Of a DNA stretch of 8,824 nucleotides, positions 5,889-8,824 are shown piece by piece. Position 1 is the first letter of the stretch. Each line of letters begins with the position of its first letter. A program made the position numbers and the translations under genes. The stretch comes from JAVVPO01 sp036655715. GTDB taxonomy: Bacteria; Bacillota; Clostridia; Lachnospirales; Cellulosilyticaceae. The DNA is taken from assembly GCA_036655715.1 (NCBI GenBank), contig JAVVPO010000091.1, positions 1-8,824 on the forward strand. The letters run 5' to 3'. The notes below the pieces were generated by a model. That model did not search any database, was not told the origin of the DNA, and saw only the letters and a list, made by a program, of their open reading frames with translations.

Positions 5889-7265
5889 ATGAACATCAAC
5901 ACAATCGCAACTCAAATTAATTCTTTTGTATGGGGATGGCCCCTACTCATCTTACTTCTAGGCACAGGTGTATTACTTACAATAAGACTTGGCCTTATTC
6001 AAGTTTTCAAACTTCCAAAAGCTTTAAAACTTATCTTCACTGCACAAAATCACGGAGATGGTGACATACATAGTTTTAGCGCACTCTGTACTGCTCTTGC
6101 CGCAACTGTCGGTACTGGTAATATCGTTGGTGTTGCTACAGCTATTGCCGCTGGTGGGCCTGGCGCACTCTTCTGGATGTGGATTGCTGCATTTGTTGGA
6201 ATGGCTACAAAATATGCCGAAGGTGTATTAGCTATTAAGTATCGTGTAACTGATGAAAATGGTCAAATGTCTGGTGGACCTATGTACTATATCGTTAATG
6301 GTCTCGGCCCTAAATTCAGACCTCTTGCTGTATTTTTTGCAATCAGCGGGATTCTAGTAGCTCTTTTAGGTATCGGAACTTTTGCTCAGGTTAATTCTAT
6401 TACTAGTAATCTACATAATCTATTTGGTATATCCCCAAAACTTATTTCTATTGTTTTAGCAATCTGCGTAGCTATCATTATCATTGGAGGTATCAAGAGT
6501 ATCTCAAAGTTTGCTACAAAAGTGGTTCCTTTCATGGCTATCTTCTACATTTTAGCTTGTACACTTATACTTATTGTTTTCTACAAAGAAATTCCAGCTG
6601 CATTTGCTACTATTATTGGTAGTGCCTTTACAGGTCATGCCGCTGTAGGTGGATTTGCAGGCGCTATGATGAAAGAAGCTATGAGCAAAGGTGTTGCACG
6701 TGGTGTATTCTCTAACGAATCAGGTCTTGGTAGTGCACCTATCGCCGCCGCCGCCGCAAAAACTCATTGGCCTGCTGAACAAGGACTTATTTCTATGACA
6801 GGTACTTTTATCGATAGTATTATTATCTGCACACTTACAGGTTTATCGCTAGTAGTTACAGGCGTATGGAGTAGTGGCCAAAACGAGGCACTTTTAACTC
6901 AAACTGCTTTTAGCTCAGTATTTGGTAGCTTTGGTGCTTTTGCTTTATCTATTTGTTTAATTCTCTTTGCTTTTACTACTATTCTAGGCTGGAATTATTA
7001 TGGCGAAAGATGTGTAGAATTCCTATTTGGAGTTAAAGGCATTACTCCTTATCGTATAGTATTCATACTTATGGTTGGTCTTGGTGGTTTCTTACAAATA
7101 CAACTCATCTGGACAATTGCAGATATTGTAAATGGGCTTATGGCTTTCCCCAATCTTATTGCGCTATTAGGTCTATCTGGTGTAGTTGTTACGGAAACAA
7201 AGCTTTATTTTGATCATTTAAAAACTCAAACCACTTCAAATACATCCACTAAATTAGATTTATAA
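5889..7265 (+). CDS. Alanine/glycine:cation symporter (AGCS family)
   Basis: A 458-residue integral membrane protein of the AGCS family (LeuT-like fold), which imports alanine and/or glycine with Na+ (or H+). The length is typical. Family signatures are present: TVGTGNIVG at 73-81, GGPMYYI at 129-135, FSNESGLGSAPIAAAAAKT at 274-292 and GWNYYGERC at 367-375. About ten or more hydrophobic helices span residues 14 to 435, and the polar C-terminal tail (about 440-458) is cytoplasmic. The start is set by AAGGAG 8 nt upstream. The tandem glycine riboswitch makes glycine the most likely substrate or signal. It ends in a strong terminator, so it is transcribed alone. Homologues are named AgcS, AlsT or GlyP; I give no symbol because substrate preference cannot be read here. 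Confidence 0.96.
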   Translation: MNINTIATQINSFVWGWPLLILLLGTGVLLTIRLGLIQVFKLPKALKLIFTAQNHGDGDIHSFSALCTALAATVGTGNIVGVATAIAAGGPGALFWMWIAAFVGMATKYAEGVLAIKYRVTDENGQMSGGPMYYIVNGLGPKFRPLAVFFAISGILVALLGIGTFAQVNSITSNLHNLFGISPKLISIVLAICVAIIIIGGIKSISKFATKVVPFMAIFYILACTLILIVFYKEIPAAFATIIGSAFTGHAAVGGFAGAMMKEAMSKGVARGVFSNESGLGSAPIAAAAAKTHWPAEQGLISMTGTFIDSIIICTLTGLSLVVTGVWSSGQNEALLTQTAFSSVFGSFGAFALSICLILFAFTTILGWNYYGERCVEFLFGVKGITPYRIVFILMVGLGGFLQIQLIWTIADIVNGLMAFPNLIALLGLSGVVVTETKLYFDHLKTQTTSNTSTKLDL

Positions 7266-7286
7266 TCCTGAAAATATATTTAAACC

Positions 7287-7322
7287 AAAAGGTAAAGAGC
7301 ATCTTATTTCTCTTTACCTTTT
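7287..7322 (+). terminator. Terminator of the AGCS symporter gene
   Basis: A perfect 13-bp stem, AAAAGGTAAAGAG (7287-7299) with CTCTTTACCTTTT (7310-7322), has a 10-nt loop and runs into a T-rich stretch. It separates the two transporter genes into different transcripts. Confidence 0.93.
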
Positions 7323-7354
7323 ACTACTTTTATTAACTCTATTTTATTTTTTTC

Positions 7355-7386
7355 TTGATTGTATACAATTATACTATTATAATAGT
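7355..7386 (+). promoter_or_regulatory. Promoter of the DAACS symporter gene with two palindromes
   Basis: TTGATT (7355-7360), exactly 17 bp, TATAAT (7378-7383). Two perfect palindromes overlap it: ATTGTATACAAT (7358-7369) across the -35 edge and spacer, and ACTATTATAATAGT (7373-7386) centred on the -10. The first fits the loose GntR/FadR-type pattern TNGTNNACNA. The promoter is well supported; operator function is a guess. Confidence 0.75.
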
Positions 7387-7436
7387 GTATATTACATTCA
7401 GATATACGACAATAAAAAACTCAAAGGAGATTACAT

Positions 7437-8675
7437 ATGAAAAAGCTAAGTTTATCAACAAAAATATTTATAGCCTTAGTTCTAGGAATTATTCTGGGTA
7501 TACTTATCAATACATTTACCCCTCTTATTCCTGTACTCGATTATTTTATTAAACCTATAGGTACTATTTTCTTAAACCTCATGAAAATGACTATTGTTCC
7601 TCTAATCCTTACCACTCTCATTACAAGTATTACAAGCGTAGGTGATATGACTAGACTTGGTTTCTTAGGAAAGAAAACACTTCTGTACTATGCCTTTACG
7701 ACACTCTCCGCTGCACTTATCGCTATGACACTCTCTACTTTATTTAAGCCAGGCATAGGAGTAACGCTTACTAATACAGTTTTTGAACCACAACAACAGG
7801 CTAATTTAATGTCTTTATTAGTAGACATCGTACCTACTAATCCATTTAAATCTTTAATGGAAGGTAATACATTGCAAATTATTTTCTTTGCAACCTTTGT
7901 TGGATTCGGCATTAATATGGTTGGAGAATCTGCTGATAATGTAAAACATCTTTTCTCTTCTTTCGCAGATGTTATGTATAAAATCATTGAAATGATTATG
8001 AAAATCGCACCCTTTGCAGTTTTCGCACTTATCGCAGACGTAGTAGCAACTAATGGATGGGATGTTTTATTATCTTTATTCAGATTAGTAATGGTAATCA
8101 GTTTGGCAAGTTTAATTCAATGTCTTGTAATCTATACAGGAAGCGTTAAACTCTTCGCTAACTTAAGTCCAATCAAATTCATCAAAGCAGCATTACCAGC
8201 TCAGCTTTTTGCTTTTTCTACTGCAAGTAGCGCGGCAACACTTCCTATCTCTATGGAAGCTGCTCAAGAGAAACTCGGCATCTCTAAAACAGTATCAAAC
8301 TTTGTACTTAACCTAGGCTCTACTATTAACATGGACGGTGGCGCAATTTACCAAGCAGCTTGTGCAGTGTTTATCTCTCAAATTTACGGGATTGAATTAA
8401 GCTTTACTCAATTAATCATCCTCCTCGTAACAGCTTCTCTAGCTTCTGTAGGGGCAGCAGCTATTCCAGGTACTGTTATTGTAATGATGACTATGGTATT
8501 ATCCGCTGTCGGTTTACCACTTGAAGCTATTGCCCTTATTGCAGGTGTAGATAGAATTCTTGATATGATTACCACATCAGTTAATGTAACAGGTGATATC
8601 TCAGCTTGTGTCTTTGTATCAGCTTGTGAAGAAAACGAGGCGATTCCTGAATCTGAAATCGCGGATGTAGCCTAA
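7437..8675 (+). CDS. DAACS-family amino acid:cation symporter, predicted neutral amino acid substrate
   Basis: A 412-residue membrane transporter of the dicarboxylate/amino acid:cation symporter family (GltPh/EAAT/ASCT fold, eight helices plus two hairpins). Hairpin 1 has STASSAATLP (261-270), helix 7 NMDGGAIYQ (298-306), hairpin 2 SVGAAAIPG (337-345) and helix 8 DRILDMITTSVNVTGD (372-387). Sodium and amino-group residues corresponding to GltPh D394, N401 and D405 are kept (D376, N383, D387). The two that hold an acidic side chain, GltPh T314 and R397, are G302 and T379. ASCT1 also has Thr at the Arg site. I infer a neutral substrate (serine, threonine, alanine), not glutamate, aspartate or C4-dicarboxylates. 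The start is set by AAGGAG 7 nt upstream. It has its own promoter and terminator. Confidence 0.93.
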   Translation: MKKLSLSTKIFIALVLGIILGILINTFTPLIPVLDYFIKPIGTIFLNLMKMTIVPLILTTLITSITSVGDMTRLGFLGKKTLLYYAFTTLSAALIAMTLSTLFKPGIGVTLTNTVFEPQQQANLMSLLVDIVPTNPFKSLMEGNTLQIIFFATFVGFGINMVGESADNVKHLFSSFADVMYKIIEMIMKIAPFAVFALIADVVATNGWDVLLSLFRLVMVISLASLIQCLVIYTGSVKLFANLSPIKFIKAALPAQLFAFSTASSAATLPISMEAAQEKLGISKTVSNFVLNLGSTINMDGGAIYQAACAVFISQIYGIELSFTQLIILLVTASLASVGAAAIPGTVIVMMTMVLSAVGLPLEAIALIAGVDRILDMITTSVNVTGDISACVFVSACEENEAIPESEIADVA

Positions 8676-8701
8676 ACTAATAGTTATACCAATAACTTTA
8701 T

Positions 8702-8746
8702 ATACACAAAAAGGAGAATCCATTACAGTTTCTCCTCTTTGTGTAT
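8702..8746 (+). terminator. Bidirectional terminator between convergent genes
   Basis: ATACACAAA (8702-8710) pairs with TTTGTGTAT (8738-8746). After one A/C mismatch, AGGAGAA (8712-8718) pairs with TTCTCCT (8730-8736), with an 11-nt loop. T-runs on each strand allow use from both sides. A small extra hairpin AGTTAT-ACCA-ATAACT (8682-8697) precedes it. Confidence 0.82.
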
Positions 8747-8758
8747 TATTCAACAATC

Positions 8759-8824
8759 TTATTTACCAATACTTACCATACGCTCTTTACTATTCCATTC
8801 CACTTCTACCCCTAAACATTCTCT
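8759..8824 (-). CDS. C-terminal end of a protein with a copper-amine-oxidase-N-like repeat (partial)
   Basis: The last 21 codons of a minus-strand gene that enters from the right edge, with its TAA at 8761-8759. The residues RECLGVEVEWNSKERMVSIGK match the end of the 'copper amine oxidase N-terminal-like' domain, whose usual form is ALGAxVxWdxxtrtVxI. That small beta domain is common at the ends of secreted or cell-surface proteins of Firmicutes and is usually not an amine oxidase. Only this tail is visible, so the main protein is unknown. It converges on the DAACS symporter and shares the terminator at 8702-8746. The call rests on a short but characteristic motif. Confidence 0.6.
   Translation of the reverse strand, partial: RECLGVEVEWNSKERMVSIGK

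Noticed and set aside
7355..7552. A 65-codon plus-strand frame overlapping the DAACS promoter and start
   Set aside because: It begins inside the -35 box, has no ribosome site and runs out of frame with the transporter.
7688..7987. A 99-codon frame on the minus strand inside the DAACS gene
   Set aside because: It is fully antisense to a well-supported transporter gene and lacks family features.

Overview
The window looks like chromosomal DNA of a strictly anaerobic, AT-rich Clostridia (Firmicutes), perhaps of the Lachnospirales. Supporting signs are the low GC content, strong AAGGAG/GGAGG ribosome binding sites, near-consensus sigma-A promoters, a 'reverse' rubrerythrin, a 4Fe-4S mini-ferredoxin, an EFR1-type flavodoxin/ferredoxin protein and a tandem glycine riboswitch. 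The genus is not proven. No mobile element, CRISPR array or tRNA was seen.

Left part (1-1632, mostly minus strand). Bases 1-200 hold a strong promoter (TTGACT, 17 bp, CATAAT) inside a 9-bp inverted repeat. It is followed by a leader ending in TGAACTTTGAAA at the window edge, which resembles the start of an rRNA operon running out of the window to the left. Next, all on minus, come a DUF503 (YlxP-like) protein at 242-529 and a three-pass membrane protein with a double zinc ribbon at 633-1466, the latter with its own promoter.

Redox part (1550-3990). Reverse rubrerythrin (1633-2178) and a small ferredoxin (2587-2778) lie on minus. An apparently start-less small reading frame lies at 2860-3096. 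An EFR1-family flavodoxin/2[4Fe-4S] protein lies on plus at 3184-3960. Rubrerythrin has a perfect consensus promoter and, further upstream, a second possible promoter overlapped by a 7-1-7 palindrome of Fur/PerR-type geometry. This points to peroxide/oxygen defence and low-potential electron transfer.

Unknown membrane protein (3981-5453, minus). It has one N-terminal membrane anchor and an extracytoplasmic part with two long coiled-coil stretches around a beta-rich segment. I do not recognise it. It converges on the EFR1 gene, and the two share one hairpin terminator that touches both stop codons.

Amino-acid uptake part (5570-8746, plus). A tandem glycine riboswitch precedes an AGCS-family alanine/glycine:cation symporter (5889-7265). 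Base-pairing alternatives in its expression platform predict an OFF switch that can hide the Shine-Dalgarno sequence. After a strong terminator, a separately promoted DAACS (glutamate/aspartate-transporter fold) symporter follows at 7437-8675. The residues that read an acidic side chain are replaced in it, so a neutral amino acid such as serine, threonine or alanine is more likely. The right edge carries the last 21 codons of a minus-strand protein ending in a copper-amine-oxidase-N-like repeat.
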